DNA from: Spirosoma montaniterrae
Lineage (GTDB): Bacteria > Bacteroidota > Bacteroidia > Cytophagales > Spirosomataceae
Reading direction: 5' to 3'
Length of the DNA: 64,000 bases
Assembly: GCF_001988955.1 (NCBI RefSeq)
Contig: NZ_CP014263.1
Span: forward strand, 868,001 to 932,000
Shown in pieces: positions 52,578-61,363 of the stretch (its first letter is position 1; every line of letters starts with the position of its first letter). The notes beneath the pieces were generated by a model, which saw only the letters and a program-made list of their open reading frames with translations, ran no database searches and had not been told where the DNA came from. A program made the position numbers and the translations under genes.

Positions 52578-54551
52578 TTAGTTGATTGTAGGCTCGTTTG
52601 CAGATGTAGTTACCCGACGAAGGCGCACAAATTCGGCGGGCCGGACAATGAGCGGTACCTGCTCGGTTTCTACGTTTTGCGTGTCGAGACCATAGGCACG
52701 TTCGTCGGCTAAGCTCACTCGCTTCAGGCTGAAATAACTACTCATCACAAAAGAATCAAGCGCAGTCAAATCATTTTCATAAGACAGGAAGCGGTTGATG
52801 ACGATAAATCTAAAGTCGCCGATAAAATTAGGAGACGTGCCAAGTGGCCGGTATTTCGGAAATAACTTCACTTCGCCACAGCGCACCATCTCTTCAACCA
52901 CTTTTCGGAACAGCAGATTGATGCGGGGCTGCACGCGGAAACCTAACCGGAAGGTTATGCGTACTACTTCTTCCGGCTCCAGAATGTCGATTGAGTACTC
53001 AGTAGTGTAGGGGTCATCGGCCAGTTCGACGTGAATAAGCCAATACACGTCGGCCCGTTTGGGCTGCCCTTCCAGAATTGAGTCAATGATGTGTTCTTCA
53101 ACCTGTCGGGCATCAGTCGACGAGGTTAGATACACTAAGTTGGTGGCGTATTTAGGAATGCTCTCATCGTTGCTTAGTTGCTTTAGAATAGGCAGGTGAT
53201 CGCGTAGACTCACATAGCGGGTAAGTCTGCGTTTGATACGGCTTCCGAAATGCCAGACCAGCATAACGGTCATCATAATGGCACCCAATAAGAGCGACAC
53301 CCAGCCGCCGTGCGTAAATTTCCGCAGGTTGGCAACCAGAAAACCCCCTTCAATGAATAAATAGATTGCCAGCAGAACCAGCACCACAAATCCGTTGATG
53401 TGGCGGGTATACAGATACATCGCCAGTAGCACGGTGGTCATAAGCATTGTTAAGTTGACCGACAAGCCAAAGGCTGCTTCCATATTTTTCGATTCGCGGA
53501 AATAGAGCACTACGGCGAAACAGCCAGCCATCAGCAGCCAGTTGAATGCCGGAATGTAGACTTGCCCGCGTGCATCTGACGGAAACACAATTCGCATTTT
53601 GGGCAACAACGTTAGTCGGAATGCTTCGGAAACCAGTGTGAATGTGCCGCTGATAAGTGCCTGACTTGCAATGATGGTAGCCAACGTAGCAATGCCGATG
53701 CTGGGCAGGAGAAACCAGCCCGGTATCAAACCGAAAAACGGACTTTGATTGCCTAACGGTTTCCCCAAATGCTGAAGCAGCCAGGCGGCCTGACCTAAAT
53801 AGCACAGAATCAGGCAAACTTTCACATAAACCCAGGATATCTGAACGTTCTTTCTCCCCACGTGTCCCATATCAGAGTATAACGCTTCAGCTCCGGTCGA
53901 ACACAGAAACACCCCCCCCAGCAGCCAGAAACCTTCGGGATAGTTTACAATCATGTTGTAAGCATAATAGGGGTTTAGGGCGCGAACCACTGCCGGGTTC
54001 TGCACCACCTGCGCCAGACCAATTACCCCAATCATGGTGAACCAAACCACCATAATCGGTCCGAAAGCGTTGCCAAGTTTGTTGGTGCCAGCCTGCTGCA
54101 CCACAAATAATAGCAGTAAAATAGCCAGCACGATAGGGACTGTTGGGAGATCGGGATATAATGGCAACAGTCCCTCAATAGCCGACGAAACCGAGATAGG
54201 GGGCGTAATGATGCTGTCGGCAATGAGAAAACTGCCGCCTGCAATAGCCGGAAACAGCAACCACTTACCGTATCGCCGAATGAGCGTGTAGAGCGAAAAA
54301 ATGCCGCCTTCCCCGTTGTTGTCGGCCCGCAACGTGATAAATACGTACTTAAGTGTGGTTTGGAACGTAAGCGTCCAGAAAATAGCCGAGGCTCCGCCTA
54401 AAGCCAGCGTTTCTGTAACGGAGCGATCTTCAATGATGGCGCGGTACGTGTACAGGGGCGACGTACCAATATCGCCGAAAACAATACCCACAGCTACCAG
54501 TAAACCGGCTGCCGTAAGCTTATCCAAATGAGCAGTTGCGTGTTTGTTCAT
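52578..54551 (-). CDS. kup: Kup potassium uptake transporter
   Basis: A 657-residue KUP-family K+:H+ symporter with GDIGTSPLY (residues 26-34), about twelve transmembrane helices in the first 430 residues (FLIADSIITPPISVSSAIEG; LGNAFGPIMVVWFTMIGVIG) and a cytoplasmic C-terminal domain. It matches the usual length. It is divergent from the kdp operon across 271 bases and convergent with the NtrC gene. On its strand a near-perfect sigma54 promoter lies about 30 bases upstream of the ATG. Confidence 0.95.
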   Translation of the reverse strand: MNKHATAHLDKLTAAGLLVAVGIVFGDIGTSPLYTYRAIIEDRSVTETLALGGASAIFWTLTFQTTLKYVFITLRADNNGEGGIFSLYTLIRRYGKWLLFPAIAGGSFLIADSIITPPISVSSAIEGLLPLYPDLPTVPIVLAILLLLFVVQQAGTNKLGNAFGPIMVVWFTMIGVIGLAQVVQNPAVVRALNPYYAYNMIVNYPEGFWLLGGVFLCSTGAEALYSDMGHVGRKNVQISWVYVKVCLILCYLGQAAWLLQHLGKPLGNQSPFFGLIPGWFLLPSIGIATLATIIASQALISGTFTLVSEAFRLTLLPKMRIVFPSDARGQVYIPAFNWLLMAGCFAVVLYFRESKNMEAAFGLSVNLTMLMTTVLLAMYLYTRHINGFVVLVLLAIYLFIEGGFLVANLRKFTHGGWVSLLLGAIMMTVMLVWHFGSRIKRRLTRYVSLRDHLPILKQLSNDESIPKYATNLVYLTSSTDARQVEEHIIDSILEGQPKRADVYWLIHVELADDPYTTEYSIDILEPEEVVRITFRLGFRVQPRINLLFRKVVEEMVRCGEVKLFPKYRPLGTSPNFIGDFRFIVINRFLSYENDLTALDSFVMSSYFSLKRVSLADERAYGLDTQNVETEQVPLIVRPAEFVRLRRVTTSANEPTIN

Positions 54552-54580
54552 TATTGGGTTATGTGTTGGCGTAGCTTACC

Positions 54581-54596
54581 GCGAAAGCCGTGCCAA
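54581..54596 (-). promoter_or_regulatory. sigma54 promoter of kup
   Basis: On the minus strand TTGGCACG-GCTT-TCGC matches the consensus TTGGCACG-N4-TTGC with one mismatch, keeping GG at -24 and GC at -12. The predicted start is near 54569, about 18 bases before the kup ATG. The NtrC-type activator gene next to kup supports it. Confidence 0.65.
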
Positions 54597-54730
54597 CCGT
54601 ACTTGTAGCTTCTTAGATGGCATTTTCTCCATTAGTTTCCCCAAAATGACAATGTTCTTTTCCATAATGAAAAAAATACAGCTATCATTTACTTATACAA
54701 TATTCTCGGGGAAAAATTAATAGGTTATCT

Positions 54731-54749
54731 ATCAGATTGTTATGCTGAT
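54731..54749. promoter_or_regulatory. dyad in the kup-kdp intergenic region
   Basis: ATCAG-N9-CTGAT is a 19-bp dyad about 150 bases upstream of the kup promoter, on its upstream side, and about 50 bases upstream of the kdp one. It is a candidate enhancer site for the NtrC-type regulator. Confidence 0.3.
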
Positions 54750-54782
54750 TTACGGCGGATTCCTACAAAATGGATTGTTTTT

Positions 54783-54798
54783 TGGCATGTAGCCATCA
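54783..54798 (+). promoter_or_regulatory. weak sigma54-like site for the kdp operon
   Basis: TTGGCATG-TAGC-CATC resembles the consensus at -24 (7/8) but has T instead of G in the -12 GC. It lies 26 bases before the ATG at 54823, a distance similar to that at kup. Confidence 0.3.
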
Positions 54799-54822
54799 AC
54801 AACCAATTACTTCCAATTTAAA

Positions 54823-54909
54823 ATGGCAACTGTCCTGCTGCTTATCGTGTCGGCCCTGCTTTGCTTCGCCGTATTCTACAAAGCCATCGAATGGTTCGAA
54901 CGTATCTGA
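54823..54909 (+). CDS. 28-residue membrane peptide upstream of kdpF
   Basis: A short frame beginning MATVLLLIVSALLCF and ending EWFERI. It is one hydrophobic helix with a charged C-terminus and lies 3 bases before kdpF. The two peptides look alike (hydrophobic helix, then Glu/Arg), so it may be a duplicated KdpF-like peptide or an additional small subunit. No other evidence. Confidence 0.5.
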   Translation: MATVLLLIVSALLCFAVFYKAIEWFERI

Positions 54910-54912
54910 CCC

Positions 54913-54993
54913 ATGCTAACACTCCTTTTTATTGTCTCTCTGCTGGTCTTTGCGTATATGCTATACGTACTGATCCGGCCCGAACGCTTCTAA
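54913..54993 (+). CDS. kdpF: KdpF small subunit of the K+-ATPase
   Basis: A 26-residue single-span peptide (MLTLLFIVSLLVFAYMLYVL followed by IRPERF). The sequence pattern YxLxRPERF and the position 12 bases before kdpA are typical of KdpF, which stabilises the KdpABC complex. Confidence 0.85.
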   Translation: MLTLLFIVSLLVFAYMLYVLIRPERF

Positions 54994-55005
54994 ACGTATT
55001 GATTC

Positions 55006-56721
55006 ATGATAAATGAATTTTTAGGCGTCGCGCTTATGTACGGCCTGACCGTGCTGCTGGCGATTCCGCTGGGTAAGTACCTCGCCAACGTCTTCGCCGA
55101 TAAGCCTAACGCCCTGGATTTTATGAAGCCGGTCGAACGGCTGATTTACCGCATCGGCGGTGTCGACCCAACCCGCGATATGCACTGGAAAGAGAACCTG
55201 GTAGCTTTGCTGACAATTAACCTTGTCTGGTTTGTGCTGGCGTTCGTGTTGCTGTTAACACAGGGCAATCTGCCGCTTAACCCCGATGGCAACCCGTCGA
55301 TGTCGCCCGATCTGGCGTTTAACACGGCAATCAGCTTTCTGGTAAACTGCAATTTACAGCACTATTCGGGCGAGACGGGGCTGACGTATCTGACGCAACT
55401 GGGCGTTATCACGTTTCTGCAATTTGTGTCTGCCGCTACGGGCATTGCCGCGCTGGTGCTAATTTTTCGGCATTTTCTGCCGCAGACAACCGACCGGTCG
55501 GGTAACTTTTATACCTTTTTCGTGAAGTCGATAACCCGGTTATTGCTGCCGCTGTCGCTGGTAATGGGTTTGATTCTGGCGTTCAACGGCACCCCGGCCA
55601 GTTTTGAGGGTAAAGACACTATCGTTACCATGCAGGGCGACACTGTTGGTGTGTCGCGCGGGCCAGCGGCTGGTATGATTGCTATCAAGCACCTCGGCAC
55701 GAATGGGGGTGGATGGTTTGGCGTCAACTCGGCGCACCCGCTCGAAAACCCCAACTACCTGACCAATATTGTTGAGATGGTTGCGCAGGTGTTGATTCCC
55801 ATTGCGCTGGTGTTTGCGCTCGGTTTTTACATCAATCGGCGGAAATTCGCGTGGGTGGTATACGGCGTAATGACCGTTGGTATGTTGCTATTGCTGATAC
55901 CAACTATCTGGTCTGAACTGAACGGCAACCCGGCCATCGCGCAGATGGGCGTTGCGCAGCCAACCGGGGCTATGGAAGGCAAGGAGGTGCGTTTTGGGCC
56001 GCTGGCGTCGGCCTACTGGAGCATCGTCACAACGATTATCTCAACCGGGTCGGTCAACTCCATGCACGACAGTTCGATGCCGTTATCGGGTGCCATGCAA
56101 CTGCTGGGTATGATGACCAATGCTTTTTACGGCGGCTGTGGAGTTGGCTTTCTCAACTACTACATCTACCTGATTATTGCTGTATTTATTTCAGGGCTGA
56201 TGGTGGGCCGGACGCCGGAGTTCTTTGGTCGGAAGGTAGAAGCGCGGGAGATGAAAATTGCTTCTCTGATTGCCATTCTGCACCCGTTCCTGATCCTGGT
56301 AGGGACTGCTCTGGCGTCTTATGTGTCCGTGACAATGCCCGATGCCGACTGGGCCGTTAAACCCGCCAACTGGCTTAACAACTCTGGATTCCACGGCTTT
56401 TCGGAGATGCTTTACGAATTCACCTCGTCGGCGGCTAACAATGGGTCTGGTTTTGAAGGCTTGGGCGATAATAACGTATTCTGGAACGTAACGACGGGGT
56501 TTGTGCTCATCCTGGGGCGGTTCCTGCCCATCATTGGCCCATTGGCTATTGCCGGGCTACTGTCGCAGAAAAAGTTTGTACCGGAAAGTGCCGGGACGCT
56601 ACCGACGGACACGGGTACGTTCGGGCTGATGACCTTCGCCGTAATTTTCATCATTGCCGCGCTGGCATTTTTCCCGGCTCTGGCACTGGGTCCGCTGGCG
56701 GAGTTTTTCAGTCTGCGTTGA
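55006..56721 (+). CDS. kdpA: KdpA potassium-translocating subunit
   Basis: A 571-residue channel-like subunit of the KdpFABC P-type K+ pump. It shows the four-repeat KUP/Ktr-like fold with selectivity segments such as AFNTAISFLVNCNLQHYSGE, GTNGGGWFGVNSAHPLENP, STGSVNSMHD and SSAANNGSGFEG. The length is close to that of relatives (about 560). The 3' end overlaps the antisense TumE gene by 14 bases. The gap of 687 bases before kdpB, filled by an antisense gene pair, is unusual. Confidence 0.95.
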   Translation: MINEFLGVALMYGLTVLLAIPLGKYLANVFADKPNALDFMKPVERLIYRIGGVDPTRDMHWKENLVALLTINLVWFVLAFVLLLTQGNLPLNPDGNPSMSPDLAFNTAISFLVNCNLQHYSGETGLTYLTQLGVITFLQFVSAATGIAALVLIFRHFLPQTTDRSGNFYTFFVKSITRLLLPLSLVMGLILAFNGTPASFEGKDTIVTMQGDTVGVSRGPAAGMIAIKHLGTNGGGWFGVNSAHPLENPNYLTNIVEMVAQVLIPIALVFALGFYINRRKFAWVVYGVMTVGMLLLLIPTIWSELNGNPAIAQMGVAQPTGAMEGKEVRFGPLASAYWSIVTTIISTGSVNSMHDSSMPLSGAMQLLGMMTNAFYGGCGVGFLNYYIYLIIAVFISGLMVGRTPEFFGRKVEAREMKIASLIAILHPFLILVGTALASYVSVTMPDADWAVKPANWLNNSGFHGFSEMLYEFTSSAANNGSGFEGLGDNNVFWNVTTGFVLILGRFLPIIGPLAIAGLLSQKKFVPESAGTLPTDTGTFGLMTFAVIFIIAALAFFPALALGPLAEFFSLR

Positions 56722-57064
56722 GTTGCGACGCGATGAAAACGAGTACTTTCTCCAGCGTCATGGGGTCGGAGGGTTGGACATTCTCTTCGGAGCCGACATG
56801 CCGGTGGTGGGGGAAAGTTTCAATATGGTTGTGATGTTCAGCATTATCCCAGCGGATGAGGAGTTGGTTATCAGCCGTCAACCACTGGTAACCGTAGCGG
56901 AGGTAGTTAGTGTCGAAATACGTAATCTCGTTCACCACTAATCGTGACAGGTCTATGAAAACAATTTCGATTCGACGCTTCAAGCGATCTTCCTTGTCTT
57001 GGTCAATGCGTTCAGTCACGCTGACAGTTAGCGATGCGTAAGGCTCAAGTTCAGGGAGCATCAT
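56708..57064 (-). CDS. tumE: TumE-family toxin-like protein
   Basis: A 118-residue protein with the TumE (formerly DUF6516) signature RWDNAEHHNHIETFPHHRHV followed by GSEENVQPSDPMTLEKVLVF. The N-terminal part is LELPELEPY-like ([20 protein letters not shown]). The start at 57064 overlaps the stop of the upstream gene, so the two are coupled. It lies antisense between kdpA and kdpB. TumE proteins are considered toxins; activity here is inferred from family only. Confidence 0.7.
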   Translation of the reverse strand: MMLPELEPYASLTVSVTERIDQDKEDRLKRRIEIVFIDLSRLVVNEITYFDTNYLRYGYQWLTADNQLLIRWDNAEHHNHIETFPHHRHVGSEENVQPSDPMTLEKVLVFIASQLNAD

Positions 57065-57378
57065 AGTTGAGAGAGAGCATCGAATTTGCGTTGGTAGGAC
57101 TGAGCCATATACACAGCATCTTCCCATTCAAAATCGTCGTCCTCTTTCTCGATAATGCCAAACCGCTTCAGTGACGTATCAGATGGGTCCATCACCCGTG
57201 CTTTGAACTCTTCATACGTCATGCCATACTTTTGCTCATACAGCTCAACACGACTTTTGTAAAAGGCCAGCTTTTGAGCCGCCCGATTGCTTAACTCAAT
57301 CCGGGCAAAAGCAATAGCACTTTGATACCCCAGGGCGTGAGCGGTTTCTTCCAGTGCTGGGTCTAACGTAAAGATCAT
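57061..57378 (-). CDS. putative antitoxin of the TumE pair
   Basis: A 105-residue helical protein ([40 protein letters not shown], acidic [12 protein letters not shown]) directly preceding the toxin gene with overlapping stop and start. The order antitoxin then toxin fits a TA operon, and the acidic helical character suits an antitoxin. It has no clear DNA-binding domain. Its start is only 30 bases from the divergent kdpB start. Confidence 0.6.
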   Translation of the reverse strand: MIFTLDPALEETAHALGYQSAIAFARIELSNRAAQKLAFYKSRVELYEQKYGMTYEEFKARVMDPSDTSLKRFGIIEKEDDDFEWEDAVYMAQSYQRKFDALSQL

Positions 57379-57408
57379 AACTCAACCATTTTCTCAAAGA
57401 TAACAAAA

Positions 57409-59460
57409 ATGGCAAAACAATCTTCCCCGTCCCTGTTCCAGCGAGAACTCGTTGGAACGGCCATTCGGGAATCGTTCATGAAATTAAATCCGGCGATTCT
57501 AATCAAGAACCCGGTCATGTTTACGGTCGAAATCGGTACGGCGGTTATGCTGGCCGTAACGATCTACATCGCGCTGTCGGGCGATACAAGCCAGGGTACG
57601 CTGGGCTATAATAGTGTCATCACAGCCATTTTGTTGCTGACGATTTTGTTCGCCAACTTCGCCGAGGCCATTGCCGAAGCGCGGGGTAAAGCACAGGCCG
57701 AATCGCTCCGAAAAACGCGGCAGGAAACGCCAGCCAAAGTTATTCGCGAGGTGGGTAACATGATCCTCAACGAAGTGCAGGTAATCTCGTCGGCCCAGCT
57801 TAAAAAAGGCGACGTGTTTATGTGCGAACCGGGCGACATCATTCCGTCTGATGGCGAAATCATTGAAGGATTGGCAACGATTGACGAGTCGGCTATCACG
57901 GGCGAGTCGGCTCCGGTGATTCGCGAAGCGGGTGGCGATAAATCGTCGGTAACGGGCGGCACGAAGGTCTTGTCCGACAAAATCAAAGTGCGCGTAACAA
58001 CGCAGCCGGGCGAATCGTTTCTCGACAAAATGATTGCGCTGGTGGAAGGGGCGAGTCGGCAGAAAACGCCGAACGAAATTGCGCTGACAATTCTGCTGGC
58101 AGGCTTTACGCTGGTCTTTATCATCGTCTGCATCACGCTGCACCCCTTCGCGGTATACGCCAACACGCCCATCACGATTGCGGCCCTGATTTCGCTGTTC
58201 GTTTGCCTTATTCCGACCACCATTGGCGGGCTGCTGTCGGCCATTGGCATTGCCGGTATGGACCGCGCCCTGCGAGCCAACGTAATTGCCAAGTCGGGCC
58301 GGGCGGTTGAAACGGCGGGCGATATCGATACGCTGCTGCTCGACAAAACCGGTACGATCACCATTGGCAACCGCAAAGCCACCAACTTCTACACAGCTCC
58401 GGGCGTTCAGCAGGCCGACATGATTCGGGCGGCTGTGCTGAGTTCACTGGCCGATGAAACGCCGGAGGGTAAGTCGATTGTAGAGCTGGCCGGGTCAGAC
58501 ATAACGCAGAAACTGAGCACAAAAGGGGCAATGTTGATTAAGTTTACCGCCGAAACGCGCTCGTCGGGCATTGATTTGTCCAATGGTCAACGCATCCGCA
58601 AGGGGGCCGTCGATTCAATCCGGGCCATTGTCGAACGGGCTGGCAACACCATGCCTGCCGAGACCGATGCGAAGGCGAAAGAGATTGCTGCCAATGGCGG
58701 TACACCACTGGTTGTGGCCGAGAACGAACGCGTGATGGGCGTGGTTGAGTTGCAGGACATCATTAAACCCGGCATTGCCGAACGCTTCGACCGGCTGCGG
58801 AAAATGGGCGTCAAAACGGTAATGGTCACGGGCGATAACCCGCTGACAGCTAAGTTTATAGCCGAAAAAGCAGGGGTCGATGATTTTATTGCCGAAGCTA
58901 AGCCCGAAGACAAAATGCAGTACATCCGCCATGAGCAAACGGGCGGTAAACTTGTAGCGATGATGGGCGACGGCACCAACGATGCCCCCGCACTGGCGCA
59001 GGCCGACGTAGGCGTGGCGATGAACTCTGGTACGCAGGCCGCCAAAGAAGCAGGCAATATGGTCGACCTCGACAACGACCCAACGAAGCTAATCGAAGTA
59101 GTGGAAATTGGGAAGCAGTTGCTCATTACACGGGGTACGCTCACCACGTTTAGCATTGCCAATGACGTAGCGAAGTATTTCGCCATTGTGCCAGCCTTGT
59201 TTGTGGTTGCCATTCCGTCGTTGCAGCGCATGAACATAATGGGCCTGCACTCGCCTGAGTCGGCAATACTGTCGGCGGTAATTTTCAACGCGATCATCAT
59301 TCCAATGCTGATTCCGCTGGCACTGCGTGGGGTTGAGTACAAGCCCATTGGTGCGAGTGCATTGCTGCGCCGGAACCTGTTTATTTACGGCTTCGGCGGA
59401 CTGATAGCCCCGTTTGTAGGAATTAAGCTGCTGGATTTGGTAGTAGGTCTATTTGTATAA
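57409..59460 (+). CDS. kdpB: KdpB catalytic P-type ATPase subunit
   Basis: A 683-residue P-type ATPase. TGES (164-167) in the actuator domain and DKTGT (phosphorylated Asp312) are present, as are [10 protein letters not shown] and [16 protein letters not shown] for the hinge. Length and motif positions match KdpB closely. It hydrolyses ATP to drive K+ entry through KdpA. Its promoter or translation may be separate from kdpA because of the antisense TA pair. Confidence 0.97.
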   Translation: MAKQSSPSLFQRELVGTAIRESFMKLNPAILIKNPVMFTVEIGTAVMLAVTIYIALSGDTSQGTLGYNSVITAILLLTILFANFAEAIAEARGKAQAESLRKTRQETPAKVIREVGNMILNEVQVISSAQLKKGDVFMCEPGDIIPSDGEIIEGLATIDESAITGESAPVIREAGGDKSSVTGGTKVLSDKIKVRVTTQPGESFLDKMIALVEGASRQKTPNEIALTILLAGFTLVFIIVCITLHPFAVYANTPITIAALISLFVCLIPTTIGGLLSAIGIAGMDRALRANVIAKSGRAVETAGDIDTLLLDKTGTITIGNRKATNFYTAPGVQQADMIRAAVLSSLADETPEGKSIVELAGSDITQKLSTKGAMLIKFTAETRSSGIDLSNGQRIRKGAVDSIRAIVERAGNTMPAETDAKAKEIAANGGTPLVVAENERVMGVVELQDIIKPGIAERFDRLRKMGVKTVMVTGDNPLTAKFIAEKAGVDDFIAEAKPEDKMQYIRHEQTGGKLVAMMGDGTNDAPALAQADVGVAMNSGTQAAKEAGNMVDLDNDPTKLIEVVEIGKQLLITRGTLTTFSIANDVAKYFAIVPALFVVAIPSLQRMNIMGLHSPESAILSAVIFNAIIIPMLIPLALRGVEYKPIGASALLRRNLFIYGFGGLIAPFVGIKLLDLVVGLFV

Positions 59461-59463
59461 AAC

Positions 59464-60042
59464 ATGAAAAATCATCTTTCGCCAGCCATTCGCCTGACAT
59501 TGGTGTTGCTGGTACTACTTTCGGTTATTTATCCGCTCGTGGTAGCGGGCATTGCTACATTAGCTCCCGGCGGGGGCAACGGCGTTACGGTTTCGGCCAA
59601 TGGTCGCGTGGTTGGATATGCCAATATCGGGCAGTCGTTTACAGAAGACCGTTACTTCAACAGCCGTCCTTCGGCAGTTGACTACAACGCGGCTGCCTCC
59701 GCTGGCTCGAACAAAGGCCCGACCAACCCCGATTACCTGAAACAGGTGCAGGCCCGCATCGATACGTTTCTGGTGCATAATCCGAACGCGGCACCGCCCG
59801 GCGTACAGAAGGCCGATATACCGGCTGAATTAGTTACGGCCTCGGGGTCGGGGCTGGACCCGCACCTGTCGCCTGCTGCGGCAAAAATTCAGGTGGCCCG
59901 TATTGCAAAAATCCGCAACCTGTCGGCTGACCGGCTGAATCAGTTGGTGGACGAACACACCGAAGGGCCGCTGCTGGGTTTGTTTGGCCCGGCCACGGTA
60001 CATGTCCTAAAATTGAATAGTGCGCTCGATGCGCTGAAATAA
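59464..60042 (+). CDS. kdpC: KdpC subunit of the K+-ATPase
   Basis: A 192-residue KdpC: one N-terminal transmembrane helix (RLTLVLLVLLSVIYPLVVAG), then the periplasmic/extracytoplasmic domain with GYANIGQSFTEDRYFNSRPS, GSGLDPHLSPAAAKIQVARI and VDEHTEGPLLGLFGP. It follows kdpB by 3 bases, so it is tightly coupled. Confidence 0.95.
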   Translation: MKNHLSPAIRLTLVLLVLLSVIYPLVVAGIATLAPGGGNGVTVSANGRVVGYANIGQSFTEDRYFNSRPSAVDYNAAASAGSNKGPTNPDYLKQVQARIDTFLVHNPNAAPPGVQKADIPAELVTASGSGLDPHLSPAAAKIQVARIAKIRNLSADRLNQLVDEHTEGPLLGLFGPATVHVLKLNSALDALK

Positions 60043-60069
60043 AGTTGTTACTCCAACAAAATCACATCC

Positions 60070-61206
60070 ATGAAATTAATTTTTGTGGCCGTATCCTTGC
60101 TCACGGTCATGTCATCAACAATCGCTCAAACGCCGGATACAACCCTTGTGTCGGCGCCAACGCAGGCAGCTACTCAGGTTATGCCCAATAGCGGACTGGC
60201 GTTATCGGGCTATGTTGAAGCCTATTATTCGCATGATTTTACCGCACCGAAAACCGCGCAGGAGCGATCGGGCTTCACCTACAACCACCGACGCAACCGG
60301 GAAGTGAACATCAATCTGGCGTTTGCCAAACTGGCCTACACGTCGGAGCGAGTCCGAGGAAACCTGGCCCTTCAGGTTGGTACGTATGCGCAATACAACT
60401 ACGCGGCTGAGCAGGAATTAGTCAAAAATATCTTTGAAGCAAACGCGGGGGTGAAGTTGAGTAAAACCAAAGACCTTTGGCTCGATGCGGGTATTTTCGC
60501 GTCGCATATTGGGTTTGAGAGTGCTATCTCGAAAGATTGCTGGACACTCAGCCGCAGCATCTTAGCCGAAAATTCGCCCTACTATTTGTCGGGCGTGAAG
60601 TTGACGTATACGTCAGCCAATGGCAAATGGACGGTGCTGGGTATGGCTACCAATGGCTGGCAGCACATAAAAAAAGTAGACGGCTACGGTGGTATGTCGT
60701 TTACCTCGCAGGTGCAGTACCGGCCCTCGGATAAGCTAACGCTTAACTGGAGCAGCTTTCTTGGCTCCGACCTCCCCGATTCACTAAAACAAACGCGCTT
60801 CTTCAATAACTTCTACGCCATCATTAATCCGCAGGGCCGTTTCGGCGTGATTCTGGGCTTTGATGTTGGCACCGAGCAAAAGCCGTTCGTTCGGCTGGCA
60901 GGTGAGCGTATCGCGGGCTATTACACATGGTACTCGCCAGTGGTAATTGCCCGCTATAAAACATCGGACAAAAGCTACGTCAACGGTCGGGTGGAATATT
61001 ACGACGATAAAAATGCGGTCATTATTGGCATTCCGGGTTTTCAAACTACGGGCTACTCGCTCGGTTATGATTATGCCATTTTACCGAATGCCCTGTTCAG
61101 GGTAGAGGGGAAAGTTTATTCCAGCCAAACGCCGATTTTTGAGTCAAGCAATGGGCTTAGTCGCACAAATACGAGTTTGACAACGAGTTTAGCCATTTCG
61201 TTTTGA
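60070..61206 (+). CDS. OmpL-like outer-membrane porin (BBP2-like)
   Basis: A 378-residue outer-membrane protein with a signal peptide (ending STIAQ). The barrel pattern runs from about 45 (SGYVEAYYSHDFTAP) through VNINLAFAKLAYTSERVRGN, QVGTYAQYNYAAEQELV and AGIFASHIGFESAISKDCW to a final LTTSLAISF ending in Phe, as expected for barrel insertion. It is 27 bases after kdpC, suggesting that it supplies the outer-membrane path for K+ or counter-ions in this operon. Confidence 0.8.
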   Translation: MKLIFVAVSLLTVMSSTIAQTPDTTLVSAPTQAATQVMPNSGLALSGYVEAYYSHDFTAPKTAQERSGFTYNHRRNREVNINLAFAKLAYTSERVRGNLALQVGTYAQYNYAAEQELVKNIFEANAGVKLSKTKDLWLDAGIFASHIGFESAISKDCWTLSRSILAENSPYYLSGVKLTYTSANGKWTVLGMATNGWQHIKKVDGYGGMSFTSQVQYRPSDKLTLNWSSFLGSDLPDSLKQTRFFNNFYAIINPQGRFGVILGFDVGTEQKPFVRLAGERIAGYYTWYSPVVIARYKTSDKSYVNGRVEYYDDKNAVIIGIPGFQTTGYSLGYDYAILPNALFRVEGKVYSSQTPIFESSNGLSRTNTSLTTSLAISF

Positions 61207-61220
61207 ATGTTGTTGCATGT

Positions 61221-61352
61221 TGCACAGAGATGCACAAAGGAGGTATAGAGTTACCCAGAAAAGACGTGTGGAGAAAGATTGAGAAAGAGATGTCTTTTTG
61301 AAGAAAAAATCTCTGTGCAACTCTCTATTTCTCAGTGTATCTCTGTGTCACA
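61221..61352. repeat. second intergenic repeat of the CTCTGTGT family
   Basis: Units like TGCACAGAGATGCACAAAGG on the left and ATCTCTGTGTCACA on the right form an imperfect inverted repeat like the one at 4103. The frame of kdpD would extend into this repeat if the upstream ATG at 61298 were used. Confidence 0.55.
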
Positions 61353-61363
61353 ATTACTTTTTT

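Noticed and set aside
54555..54570. GG-N10-GC on the plus strand as a second sigma54 site
   Set aside because: The -24 and -12 flanks do not match, and it overlaps the kup start, 260 bases from kdp.
56654..56941. Plus-strand 95-codon open frame across the kdpA end
   Set aside because: It is a shadow of the TumE gene on the other strand and has no recognisable motif.
61298..61363. Upstream ATG giving a 22-residue extension of KdpD
   Set aside because: These codons are part of the intergenic repeat, and the extension resembles no KdpD start.
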